The notes below the pieces were generated by a model. The model searched no databases, was not told the origin of the DNA, and saw only the letters and a list, made by a program, of their open reading frames with translations. A stretch of DNA of 64,000 nt, taken from contig NZ_CP147776.1 in NCBI RefSeq assembly GCF_037300705.1, positions 3,162,001 to 3,226,000 of the forward strand, written 5' to 3'. Made by a program: the position numbers and the translations under genes. Positions 35,829 to 44,921 of the stretch are shown piece after piece (the stretch's first letter is position 1; every line of letters starts with the position of its first letter). The stretch is from Massilia sp. W12. GTDB lineage: Bacteria; Pseudomonadota; Gammaproteobacteria; Burkholderiales; Burkholderiaceae_D.

Positions 35829-37604
35829 ATGCGACAACAAAAACCCCTTGATTTGCAGATGCTGTTCACCTGGCTGTTAGCCGACGGCATTATGGAAAAG
35901 CCGGAAGTCAAAACCATGTACCACCACGCCCATGGTTTGATGAAAAACGCGGCCACGCCTATGCATCCCTTAGTCGCGATTGCGCAATGCAAAATCATCG
36001 CCCAGGACAGCAAAAAAATGCTGACCCTGGATTGGCTCACCGAATGGCTGGCCGGCAAGCTCAAACTGCCATTTTTGCGTATCGATCCGCTCAAAATCGA
36101 TTTCACCAAAGTCGCAGACGTGATGAGCGCAACCTACGCCACACGCTTTAACATTCTGCCGATTGAAATCACAGCCACCGAACTGACCATCGCCACCCCG
36201 GACCCGTGCACCACGGAATGGGAAGCGGAAATCCAAAAAATCTCGCGCCGCAATATCAAGCTGGTGATCGCCAACCCGCTTGATATCAGCCAATACATCT
36301 CGCAATTTTTCAGTCTTGCCAAGTCAATCAAGGGGGCCAACAAGACGAATGCGAACGAAGCCTCGATGCGCAACAACTTCGAGCAATTGGTCGAACTTGG
36401 CAAAACCAATAAACAGGTGGACGCCAACGATCAGCACATTGTGAATATCGTTGATTGGCTGTGGCAGTACGCATTCGAGCAGCGCGCCTCTGACATCCAC
36501 CTCGAACCCAAGCGCGACCTGGCGGTGATACGTTTTCGCATCGACGGCATTTTGCACCAGGTGTATCAGGTGCCTGCGGTGGTGATGATTGCAATGACTG
36601 CGCGCATTAAATTGCTGGGCCGCATGGACGTGATTGAAAAACGCCGCCCGCAAGATGGCCGCATCAAAACCCGCATGCCGAACGGCCAGGAAATTGAATT
36701 GCGCCTCTCCACCATGCCGACCGCATTTGGCGAAAAAGTGGTGATGCGTATTTTTGACCCGGAAGTGGTGGTAAAAACCCTGCCCGAACTGGGCTTCCCG
36801 AAAGCAGACGCGATGCGCTGGGATCATCTGACCACCCGCCCGCACGGCATCATCTTGGTCACCGGCCCCACCGGCTCGGGTAAAACCACCACGCTGTACA
36901 CCACCCTCAAAGCGCTCGCCACCTCGGAAGTGAATGTGTGCACGGTGGAAGATCCGATTGAAATGGTGGAACCCAGTTTTAATCAGATGCAAGTGCAGCA
37001 AGGGATTGATTTATCGTTTGCCGATGGCGTGCGCGCCTTGATGCGGCAAGACCCTGACATCATCATGGTGGGCGAAATCCGCGATCTGGAAACCGCTGAA
37101 ATGGCGATTCAAGCCGCACTGACCGGCCATCTGGTCTTATCCACCCTGCACACCAATGACGCGCCCTCCGCAGTCATGCGCCTGCTTGAGCTTGGCGTCC
37201 CGTATTATCTGCTGGAAGCCACCCTGATCGGCATCATGGCGCAACGTCTGGTGCGCACCCTGTGCGTGGAATGCAAGGCCAACGACGGATTGCTCAGTGA
37301 CGACATCTGGAGCAGTCTGGTCGGTGAACGCGGCATCGCCAAACCGGGCAAAATCTTCCACCCGGTGGGCTGCCCGGAATGCCGCCAAACCGGCTACAAA
37401 GGGCGCACCGGGCTGTATGAATTATTAATGGTGACAGAAGAATTCACCCGTTTGATCCGTCCCGAAACCAGCTTGCAGGAATTACGCTCCCAAGCCACCA
37501 GCGAAGGCATGACGCCCTTGCGGATTGCTGGCGCACAAAAAATCATTGAAGGCCTGACCACCGCTGACGAAGTCTTGAAAGTCACCTCAGCGCTGACTGC
37601 TTGA
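35829..37604 (+). CDS. GspE/PilB family secretion or type IV pilus ATPase
   Basis: ATG 35829 gives 591 residues. An N-terminal GspE_N-like domain (about 25-180) precedes the ASDIHLEP segment. Walker A is GPTGSGKTTTLYTT; the Asp box lies in VCTVEDPIEMVEP; Walker B is DPDIIMVGEIRDLETAE; the His box is HLVLSTLHTNDAPSAV. A four-cysteine zinc finger (LCVEC...GCPECRQTGYKGR) is intact. Such hexameric ATPases drive pseudopilus or pilus assembly at the inner membrane. No pilin, platform (GspF/PilC) or secretin gene is near, so it is an orphan copy whose machine is unknown. Confidence 0.92.
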   Translation: MRQQKPLDLQMLFTWLLADGIMEKPEVKTMYHHAHGLMKNAATPMHPLVAIAQCKIIAQDSKKMLTLDWLTEWLAGKLKLPFLRIDPLKIDFTKVADVMSATYATRFNILPIEITATELTIATPDPCTTEWEAEIQKISRRNIKLVIANPLDISQYISQFFSLAKSIKGANKTNANEASMRNNFEQLVELGKTNKQVDANDQHIVNIVDWLWQYAFEQRASDIHLEPKRDLAVIRFRIDGILHQVYQVPAVVMIAMTARIKLLGRMDVIEKRRPQDGRIKTRMPNGQEIELRLSTMPTAFGEKVVMRIFDPEVVVKTLPELGFPKADAMRWDHLTTRPHGIILVTGPTGSGKTTTLYTTLKALATSEVNVCTVEDPIEMVEPSFNQMQVQQGIDLSFADGVRALMRQDPDIIMVGEIRDLETAEMAIQAALTGHLVLSTLHTNDAPSAVMRLLELGVPYYLLEATLIGIMAQRLVRTLCVECKANDGLLSDDIWSSLVGERGIAKPGKIFHPVGCPECRQTGYKGRTGLYELLMVTEEFTRLIRPETSLQELRSQATSEGMTPLRIAGAQKIIEGLTTADEVLKVTSALTA

Positions 37605-37647
37605 ATGAAAATTTTGCTGAAATTGCGGATTTCACCGCAGATTCATC

Positions 37648-37653
37648 TATAAT
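37648..37653 (+). promoter_or_regulatory. Promoter -10 of the tRNA-Lys pair
   Basis: A perfect TATAAT is followed by a GC-rich discriminator (TTCGCGC) 12 bp before the first tRNA, as in stringently controlled stable-RNA promoters. The best -35 is TTGCGG at 37623, with a long 19-bp spacer. Confidence 0.6.
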
Positions 37654-37665
37654 TTCGCGCTTTCC

Positions 37666-37741
37666 GGGTTGTTAGCTCAGTTGGTAGAGCAGCGGACTCT
37701 TAATCCGTAGGTCGTAGGTTCGAACCCTACACAACCCACCA
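37666..37741 (+). tRNA. tRNA-Lys (anticodon CTT), copy 1
   Basis: This is a complete 76-nt cloverleaf. Acceptor arms GGGTTGT/ACAACCC pair fully. The D-arm is GCTCAGTTGGTAGAGC, the anticodon loop CTCTTAA gives CTT for AAG, and the T-arm contains GTTCGAACC. CCA is encoded at the 3' end. Confidence 0.96.
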
Positions 37742-37772
37742 CCGAATTCCGGCATGCCACACATGCCTGTTC

Positions 37773-37848
37773 GGGTTGTTAGCTCAGCTGGTAGAGCAGC
37801 GGACTCTTAATCCGTAGGTCGTAGGTTCGAACCCTACACAACCCACCA
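37773..37848 (+). tRNA. tRNA-Lys (anticodon CTT), copy 2
   Basis: The 76-nt gene is identical to copy 1 except for one base in the D-loop (AGCTGG instead of AGTTGG). It lies 31 bp downstream of copy 1 and is probably processed from the same transcript. CCA is encoded. Confidence 0.96.
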
Positions 37849-38103
37849 ATATACCTCGCATAATCAAGCGCCTGACAGCCAGCCGCCGCTAGCTGTTGCC
37901 CTGTATCAAGAGCAAACCCGGCCTGATGCGCCGCAGCTTTGCATCACCCCGCGTACAAACATGGATCGCAGCGTTGCGCCATGTGCGCAGCAGCAGAAAA
38001 CTGACAGCCTGATATTGATTGACGTAAAATGCTTCAGGTCTGCCGGCGCAGCCGGTGGCGACACACCAAGCCAGCGCAACTGGCGCCAACCAGGCGGGGA
38101 AAC

Positions 38104-40674
38104 ATGCTTTGTCGATGGTCAGGCATGCAGATGGCATACGGCAGCTTGCTGGCAGGTCGCATCCTTGCGCCCTGCTGCGACTGGCGCGCCGGCTTGCGCC
38201 GAAACGGTTTGCTGCGCTGCTTGTGCCGCCTGCCGCTCAGACTGTGCCTGATGCAGCTGGCGCTGCTGTTCTGCCTCGCCCCGGCGCATGCCGCGCCCCC
38301 CTGCCAGCGCCCCGATGTGTCACAGTTGTCAAGCCAACCGCTGCACATGACGCCCTGTCTGAGCATTCTGGAAGACAGCAGCGCACGCCTGACCTTACAC
38401 GAGGTGCATGATCAGATGCCGGCGGGACGCTTTCGCGACGATATCCGGCGACGCGGACATTTCGGCATTTCCTCTTCCGCCTGGTGGTTGCGCCTGGAAT
38501 TGCGCAATAACAGCGCGCAAACTCAGCAAATGATGCTGGAATTGCGTTACGCCAACCTGGGCTTGGTCAGCCTGTACGAAGGGGAAAGCACAGCCGGGGC
38601 CGAACAATTCAACAGCGTGCATACCGGTAACACCCTGCCCTTCACCAGCCGGGCCTGGCCGAATCACCATTTCATCTTCCCGCTCAAAATCGCCGCACAC
38701 AGCGAACACACCCTGTATCTGCGCATTGCCGGCGCAGATACGCTGGAAACGCCCTTATGGCTGTGGCGCGAAGCGGAATTTTTACAAGCCGAGCAACAGG
38801 ATTACCAATGGCAGGGCTGGTACTTTGGCATGCAATCGGCCTTGATCTTATACACCCTGCTCCTGTATCTGACCCTGCGCGATGCCGATTTTCTCTGGTA
38901 CGCCGCCGCCATCTGCGCCTTCACCTTATCGCTGGCGGGTTTGAATGGCATAGGCAACCAATATCTGTGGCCCAACGCCGGCCCTGCAGCACAGGGACTG
39001 ACCCTGATGTTTGGCGCCATCACCACCGCAATTCAAGGGCAATTCATGCGCCGTATTTTAAATACGCGCGAGAATATGCCGCTGGCCGATCGCATCATCC
39101 GCTTTTTGATCTGGCTGCAGCCGGTCTGGCTGCCGCTGATCTGGTTCGCCTTTGCCGCCAGCCTGCCCTTTATTTTGCTCAACCATGTGGTGTGCGCCTG
39201 CGCCGTGCTGGGTGTGAGCATCTATGCCTGCCGGCTGGGACAGAAAAATGCGCGCTATTTTGTTTTTTCCTATGCCCTGGTGGCGGCGGCGGTGGTGCTG
39301 ACCACATTGCGCTCCTTCAATTTCCTGCCATCCAATTTTTTTACCACGCACGCGCTGCAAGCCTCGACCGCCATACTGGCGCTGGCCAATGCCTATGCCC
39401 TGATCGCCCGCTTTAACGGTTTGATGGCGGCCAAGGCGCAGGCGCAAAAAGAAGCCCTGGCGGCGCAAGAGGAATTGGTGCGCAATCTGCGCGACGCGGA
39501 ACGTGAACAAGAAGCGCGCGTGCAGCAGCGCACCAATGAATTGCTGGCCAGCCACAGCGCCCTCTCCAACACCAACAGCCAGTTGAACGCTGCTTACGAA
39601 TCAGCGGAAAGCTCACGCCAGCAAGCGGAAAAAGCGCGCCAGATCGCCACCCGCTCGCTGAATGAATTGCGGGCGGCGCAAAAGCAGGTGGTGCAATCAG
39701 AAAAACTGGCCGCGCTGGGGCAATTGATCGCCGGCGTGGCGCACGAAATCAACACCCCAATCGGCGCGGTCAAAGCCAGCGGCAAAAACATCGCTGATGC
39801 GCTGGAAGATGTGATGCACAAATTCCCGCCCATGATGCGCATCTTGGAAGCACACAATCTGAATCTGTTTTTACACCTCTTGCGCGGCGAACGCGGCCCC
39901 TTACTGAGCACGCGCGAAGAACGCAGCCGGGTGCGGCAACTCAGTCAGGAATTGGAGCAGGCCGGCATCAGCGATGCGCGCCGCAAAGCCGGCATCCTGG
40001 CCCAGCTGGACCCGAATTTGCGGGTGCAGGAAATTTTGCCGCTGCTGCAACACCCTGACTCAGAATTGATTCTGACTGTCGCCAATCACCTCGCCACCAT
40101 CATCAACAGCACCAGCAATATCAATTCGGCGGTCGAGCGCGTGACCAAGATCATTTTCGCGCTGCGCACCTTTTCCTCCGGCGAAAAGCAGGGCGAATGG
40201 AGCAGCATGCACCTGAAAGACGGCATTGAAACAGTGCTGATGATTTACCAAAGCCAGATTAAGCAAGGAGTGGAATTGGTGCGCGAATATGAAAATATCC
40301 CGCCGCTGTATTGCATCCCCGATCAGTTGAATCAAGTCTGGACCAATTTAATCCACAACGCCTTGCAAGCCATGCAAAACCATGGCGTGCTGTGCATCCG
40401 CATCGCGCAGGAAGGCGCGGAAGCGCTGGTGGAAATCAGCGACAGCGGCTGTGGCATGTCGCAAGCCGTGATTGAGCGCATTTTCGAGCCGTTTTTCACT
40501 ACCAAAGCGCCGGGCGAAGGCAGCGGGCTGGGGCTGGATATCGTCAGCCGCATCATCAAACGCCACCGTGGCCGGATTCAGGTGCAAAGCGAGCCGGATG
40601 TCGGCTCCACCTTCTTTGTTTATCTGCCGTATCTACAGCAAATCCCTGAAGACGATGAGGAGCATCCATCATGA
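38104..40674 (+). CDS. Sensor histidine kinase with 7TMR-DISM input domains (first of a tandem pair)
   Basis: ATG 38104 follows GGGGA and gives 856 residues; the exact start is uncertain. A signal region ending PAHAAPPC precedes a periplasmic DISM-type beta domain (about 60-215), with a WWLRLEL signature and the region ending TLYLRIAG. Seven hydrophobic helices (about 235-440) follow, then a coiled coil (about 440-530). In the kinase core the phospho-acceptor is His547 in GVAHEINTPIG. The ATPase boxes are NLIHNALQAM (Asn752), DSGCGMS and GSGLGLDIVSRI. The His-to-N-box distance of about 205 residues is far above the usual 100-110, so the dimerisation hairpin carries a large insert. No response regulator is adjacent. 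Confidence 0.9.
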   Translation: MLCRWSGMQMAYGSLLAGRILAPCCDWRAGLRRNGLLRCLCRLPLRLCLMQLALLFCLAPAHAAPPCQRPDVSQLSSQPLHMTPCLSILEDSSARLTLHEVHDQMPAGRFRDDIRRRGHFGISSSAWWLRLELRNNSAQTQQMMLELRYANLGLVSLYEGESTAGAEQFNSVHTGNTLPFTSRAWPNHHFIFPLKIAAHSEHTLYLRIAGADTLETPLWLWREAEFLQAEQQDYQWQGWYFGMQSALILYTLLLYLTLRDADFLWYAAAICAFTLSLAGLNGIGNQYLWPNAGPAAQGLTLMFGAITTAIQGQFMRRILNTRENMPLADRIIRFLIWLQPVWLPLIWFAFAASLPFILLNHVVCACAVLGVSIYACRLGQKNARYFVFSYALVAAAVVLTTLRSFNFLPSNFFTTHALQASTAILALANAYALIARFNGLMAAKAQAQKEALAAQEELVRNLRDAEREQEARVQQRTNELLASHSALSNTNSQLNAAYESAESSRQQAEKARQIATRSLNELRAAQKQVVQSEKLAALGQLIAGVAHEINTPIGAVKASGKNIADALEDVMHKFPPMMRILEAHNLNLFLHLLRGERGPLLSTREERSRVRQLSQELEQAGISDARRKAGILAQLDPNLRVQEILPLLQHPDSELILTVANHLATIINSTSNINSAVERVTKIIFALRTFSSGEKQGEWSSMHLKDGIETVLMIYQSQIKQGVELVREYENIPPLYCIPDQLNQVWTNLIHNALQAMQNHGVLCIRIAQEGAEALVEISDSGCGMSQAVIERIFEPFFTTKAPGEGSGLGLDIVSRIIKRHRGRIQVQSEPDVGSTFFVYLPYLQQIPEDDEEHPS

Positions 40675-43094
40675 GCCGCGCTTGGGGCCAGTGGCTATGG
40701 CATCTGTGCCGGCTGATTCTGACAGCCGGCTTATGCCTGCGCCCGGCGCTGGCGGTGCCATTTGACGCCAGCCGGCTGGAAATGCACATCGAAGCGCCGG
40801 CCCAGTCGCTCACGCCCTGGCTGCAAGTGCTGGAGGATGCGCAACACAAATACACCCTGGCCGAAGTGCGGCAGATGCGCTTTGCCCCGGTGAAAAGCAG
40901 CGGAGAATTGAATCTGAGCTATACCCGCTCCAGCTGGTGGCTGAAATTAGAGCTGCAAAACAATAGCACTCAACTTTTGCAGCATGTGTTTGAGCTGGCC
41001 AATCCGCGTTTGAATGAAGTCGATTTGTATTGGCTCAACGCGCAGGGCGAAGTGCACAGCTGGCAAAGCGGGGCAGACCGTCCCGCCCTCAAGCGTCCCC
41101 TGCCCGGGCGCAAATTCGCGCTGCCCGTCCAACTTGCGCCGCAGGAACAGGCGGTGCTGTATGTGCGCGTGAAAAGCCAGTCATCCATGATCTTGCCGGC
41201 ATATTTATACCGGCTGCAGGACTACCGCCTGCATCAACGCAATGACCAGATGCGCCAGGGCCTGTTCTATGGCCTGACCTGCGCCATGCTGCTGTTCAAT
41301 TTGATTATTTACTTCAGCATGCGCGACCGCCTGTATCTGCAATATGTCTTCTTCACCGCGCTCAGCACACTGGCCCTGAGCATACAAAACGGCGTCCTCA
41401 GTCACTGGCTGTACCAATACAATATCTGGGGCACACTGGGGGCATACGCCTGGGCCATCGGCTTTGCCATCGTGTTTATGCGCAACCTGCTCAACACCCC
41501 TGAAGCAGCCCCGCGCGCCGACCGCCTGTTGCATTATTTGAGCGTCTTCCATTTTGTCGCGCCGCCGCTGTATTGGCTGCTGCTGCAGCAAACCTGGTTC
41601 CCGATTTTGCCGCTGAACAATCTGATCAATCTGTTTTCGGTATGCTTCTTTTATGTGGTCGCCCTGTCCCTGGCCATACAAGGACGGCGCAGCGCGATTC
41701 TCTACGTTGTCTCATTTTTAATGCTGATCGTCGGCGGCTTTACCGCCACCAGCATGAATATGGGCTTAGTGCCGGTCAACTGGTACACCCTGCATGCGGT
41801 GCAAGTTGGCGTCAGCGTCGAAATGATTTTGCTCGCCTTCGCCCTGGCCGACCGCGTGACACGGGCCGCGCGCAGCAAAGAGACGGCGCAAAAAACCGCC
41901 CTCAAAGCGCAACAGGAATTGCTCTACAACCTGCAACACAGTGAAAGCCTGCTGGAAAGCCGGGTGCGCGAACGCACCGAGGAATTGAGCAAAAACAACC
42001 GCGCCCTGGCGGCGGCGAATGCAGAGTTGAACGCCGCCTACCAAAGCGCGGAAATCGCGCGTCAACAAGCCGAGCAATCGCAACGCGAAGCCACCCGCAG
42101 CATGGATGAATTGCGCAGCGCGGAAAACCAGCTGGTGCAATCAGAAAAAATGGCGGCGCTGGGTCAATTGGTGGCCGGCGTGGCGCACGAAATCAACGCC
42201 CCGATCAGCACCATCAAATCCTGCGGCAAAAATATCGCCGATGCGCTGGAACAGGCGATGGACGCGTTTCCACAGATTTTCAACGCCCTCTCGCCGCAAG
42301 ACTCGCGCCTGTATATGCGCTTGCTGTACTGCGCGCAGCAAATCGGTCAACAGCGCTCGACCCGCACCGAACGCGCCCTCACGCGCGACATCACGCGCCG
42401 CCTGCAGGAACTGGAATTGCCCGATGCCCGCCACAAAGCCGGCATCCTGGTGCAACTGCATGCGCACGAAGATATAGAACAATATCTGCCCCTGCTCAAA
42501 CACAGCCATGCCGACTTGCTGCTGGAATCAGCGCAAAGCATGATCACCGTGCTCAGCAGCGTGCAATACATCAATCAGGCCGCCGACCAGGTCAGCAAAG
42601 TGATTCACGCCCTGAAATCCTTCACCCATTTCGACCCGAATGAAACGCCGCAAAGCATACAACTGCAAGACAGCCTGGAAACCGTCTTGACGATTTTCCA
42701 TAATCAGCTGGCGTTTGATATTGATGTGGTGCGCGAATTTGCCCCGATTGCGCCGCTGCCCTGCCTGCCCGACGCGCTGGCGCAAGTCTGGAGCGAACTC
42801 TTGCGTAACGCCTTGCATGCCTTGCAAGACACGCCGCACAAACGCTTACAGCTGACCATACGCCAGGCCGGCAATGAGGCGCAGGTCATCATTTCCGACA
42901 ACGGGCACGGCATGGATGAAGCAACCCGGCAAAAAATGTTTGACGCCTTTTTCACCACCAGTGAAGAACATGGCGGACTGGGCCTGCATGTGGTCAAACG
43001 CATCATCGACAAACACAATGGGCGCATCGAAGTCAGCAGCGAACCGGGCTGTGGAACCACGATCACCGTCAGCCTGCCCTATCCCGCGCTGTGA
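40671..43094 (+). CDS. Sensor histidine kinase with 7TMR-DISM input domains (second of a tandem pair)
   Basis: The 807-residue protein overlaps the first kinase by 4 bp (ATGA). The layout is the same: signal peptide, periplasmic DISM domain with RSSWWLKLELQNNS, seven membrane helices (about 190-400), coiled coil and kinase. The phospho-acceptor is His506 in GVAHEINAPIS, and the ATPase boxes are LLRNALHALQ (Asn713), DNGHGMD and GGLGLHVVKRI. The His-to-N-box distance is again about 207 residues. The pair arose by duplication, and the proteins may form heterodimers or sense related ligands. Their partner regulators are not in the window. Confidence 0.92.
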   Translation: MSRAWGQWLWHLCRLILTAGLCLRPALAVPFDASRLEMHIEAPAQSLTPWLQVLEDAQHKYTLAEVRQMRFAPVKSSGELNLSYTRSSWWLKLELQNNSTQLLQHVFELANPRLNEVDLYWLNAQGEVHSWQSGADRPALKRPLPGRKFALPVQLAPQEQAVLYVRVKSQSSMILPAYLYRLQDYRLHQRNDQMRQGLFYGLTCAMLLFNLIIYFSMRDRLYLQYVFFTALSTLALSIQNGVLSHWLYQYNIWGTLGAYAWAIGFAIVFMRNLLNTPEAAPRADRLLHYLSVFHFVAPPLYWLLLQQTWFPILPLNNLINLFSVCFFYVVALSLAIQGRRSAILYVVSFLMLIVGGFTATSMNMGLVPVNWYTLHAVQVGVSVEMILLAFALADRVTRAARSKETAQKTALKAQQELLYNLQHSESLLESRVRERTEELSKNNRALAAANAELNAAYQSAEIARQQAEQSQREATRSMDELRSAENQLVQSEKMAALGQLVAGVAHEINAPISTIKSCGKNIADALEQAMDAFPQIFNALSPQDSRLYMRLLYCAQQIGQQRSTRTERALTRDITRRLQELELPDARHKAGILVQLHAHEDIEQYLPLLKHSHADLLLESAQSMITVLSSVQYINQAADQVSKVIHALKSFTHFDPNETPQSIQLQDSLETVLTIFHNQLAFDIDVVREFAPIAPLPCLPDALAQVWSELLRNALHALQDTPHKRLQLTIRQAGNEAQVIISDNGHGMDEATRQKMFDAFFTTSEEHGGLGLHVVKRIIDKHNGRIEVSSEPGCGTTITVSLPYPAL

Positions 43095-43160
43095 AAGCCG
43101 CATCGTGTACAATCAAAGGTTTCAGGCCGCCCGGCCCAACCTGCACGCTAGCACAACACC

Positions 43161-44168
43161 ATGAAACGACATGTAACCCTGACCGGCATCACCCCGTCCG
43201 GCACTCCGCATCTGGGCAATTACCTGGGCGCCATGCGCCCTGCAATTGAAAAAACCCGCACCGACGCCAATTCCGAGTTCTTTTACTTCCTGGCCGATTA
43301 CCATTCCCTGATCAAATCGCAGGATTTTGACCGCATCCGCCAATCCAGCATCGAAGTCGCCGCCTCCTGGCTGGCGGCGGGCCTGGACCCAGAACAAGTC
43401 AAAATTTACCGTCAGTCCGACTTGATTGAAACTGCGGAATTGAACTGGATTTTGAGCTGCGTCGCGCCCAAGGGCCTGCTCAACCGCGCCCACGCCTACA
43501 AAGCGATCCGTGACGACAATGTGGAAAACGGACGTGACGAGGATTTCAACGTCACCATGGGGCTGTACTGCTACCCGGTATTGATGACGGCTGACATTAT
43601 TTTGTTTGACGCCAAATATGTGCCGGTCGGCGCCGACCAGGTGCAACATCTGGAAATCGCGCGCGATATCGTCGGCTCCTTCAACTACCGCTATGGCGAA
43701 ACCTTTGTGCTGCCCGAAGCCCTGGTGGGCGATGGCAAATTGCTGACCGGCTTAGATGGCCGCAAGATGAGCAAGAGCTACAACAATGCGATTGAATTGT
43801 ATTGTCCGGAAAAGCAGTTGAAAAAGGACATCATGAAAATCAAAACCAATTCGCAATTGCCGGGCGAACCGAAAAACCCGGACGAAAGCATCTTGTTTGA
43901 ATACTTCGCCGCCTTCGGCCAGCCGGATGAAGTGGCGAATATGCGCCAGGCCTTCCTGGATGGCATCGGCTGGGGCGACGCCAAAGAAAAACTGTTCCAG
44001 CTGGTCAACCGCGAACTGGCCCCTGAGCGTGAAAAATACCAGTACTACATCAGCCACCCGGGTGAAATCGAAGACATTTTGTTAGCCGGGGCCGACAAGG
44101 TGAAACCGCTGGCCAAAGCCAAAATGGAAGAGGTGCGCAATAAAGTTGGCATTCGCGCATTTCGCTGA
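43161..44168 (+). CDS. trpS: Tryptophan-tRNA ligase
   Basis: The 335-residue class I synthetase shows the HIGH-type signature TPHLGNYLGAM and the KMSKS loop in GRKMSKSYNN. It also has the tryptophan-site segment VTMGLYCYPVLMTADIILF and GADQVQHLEIARDI. It charges tRNA-Trp with tryptophan in the cytoplasm. The start ATG lies 66 bp after the second kinase gene. No leader peptide or T-box was seen. Confidence 0.96.
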   Translation: MKRHVTLTGITPSGTPHLGNYLGAMRPAIEKTRTDANSEFFYFLADYHSLIKSQDFDRIRQSSIEVAASWLAAGLDPEQVKIYRQSDLIETAELNWILSCVAPKGLLNRAHAYKAIRDDNVENGRDEDFNVTMGLYCYPVLMTADIILFDAKYVPVGADQVQHLEIARDIVGSFNYRYGETFVLPEALVGDGKLLTGLDGRKMSKSYNNAIELYCPEKQLKKDIMKIKTNSQLPGEPKNPDESILFEYFAAFGQPDEVANMRQAFLDGIGWGDAKEKLFQLVNRELAPEREKYQYYISHPGEIEDILLAGADKVKPLAKAKMEEVRNKVGIRAFR

Positions 44169-44313
44169 TATCTTTGACTGTGCGCCCACCGCACACTGCG
44201 GCGCGCTCATGGCAAGCGCACAAGCCCGAAGCAGTCTGCAAGCGGCTTGTGCGCGACCAATCCAAAGCGCTGAAATCCACCTCAGCGCAGGTTTTTGAAA
44301 CGGGAGAATCGAC

Positions 44314-44706
44314 ATGCGCAAGGCCCTGGCCGCCTCATTATTGTCAGCCTTTGTCTTTCCCGGCAGCGGGCACTATTTCTTGCAACGCAAAAAAACCGGC
44401 GTGCTGCTGATGCTGGCCACCTCCATTCCCATGCTGTACCTGATTGTGGCCCTGATCGCCGTGGGGCAACGCCTGTTTACCCTGGTGCAAAAACAATTGC
44501 TGCCGCCGGATTTTGAAATCATGCTCGGCTACATTCTGAGCCAGCCCTTCGGCCAGGACACGCAAATGGCGTATTTCAGTCTGTATGCGATTTTCTTTTT
44601 ATGGTTGGGCGCCATGCTTGACGCCTACCGCCTGGGCTGGCGCGAAGATATGCAAACCCGCAACTTGATGCAAAACATACAAGGCGGCGTCACGCCCGGG
44701 GTTTGA
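44314..44706 (+). CDS. Small membrane protein of unknown function
   Basis: ATG 44314 after GGGAG yields 130 residues with three to four hydrophobic segments: about 5-20 (AASLLSAFVFPGSGHYFL), 27-50, 68-75 and 88-108. The opening PGSGHYFLQRKKTGVLLMLA resembles small TM2-like/DUF5683-type proteins, in which a Pro-Gly-Gly/Ser turn precedes a helical hairpin. It ends in a charged cytoplasmic tail. The role is unknown. It follows trpS after 145 bp. Confidence 0.7.
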   Translation: MRKALAASLLSAFVFPGSGHYFLQRKKTGVLLMLATSIPMLYLIVALIAVGQRLFTLVQKQLLPPDFEIMLGYILSQPFGQDTQMAYFSLYAIFFLWLGAMLDAYRLGWREDMQTRNLMQNIQGGVTPGV

Positions 44707-44921
44707 ACCGGCTTGCACACCGCCTGCTCTGCTAGCAACTTGTCAGGGCGCGCGGATGGTAATGAAAAAACTGCAGAGCAAGAATAGATTTACCGGCTTT
44801 GCCGCATCCCGCGCGAAGCGATTGATGGCTCAGACGGCGATACAGGATCTGCTCTGCCGGATTGAGAATCGATTTTTCCAAGTCAGACAGGCAGCTGACT
44901 ATCGATGCCGCAGGGGGCCAT

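Noticed and set aside
37666-37848. tRNA-Lys pair as an integration site of a genomic island
   Set aside because: There is no integrase and no direct repeat of the tRNA 3' end downstream beyond the second full tRNA; flanking genes are chromosomal.
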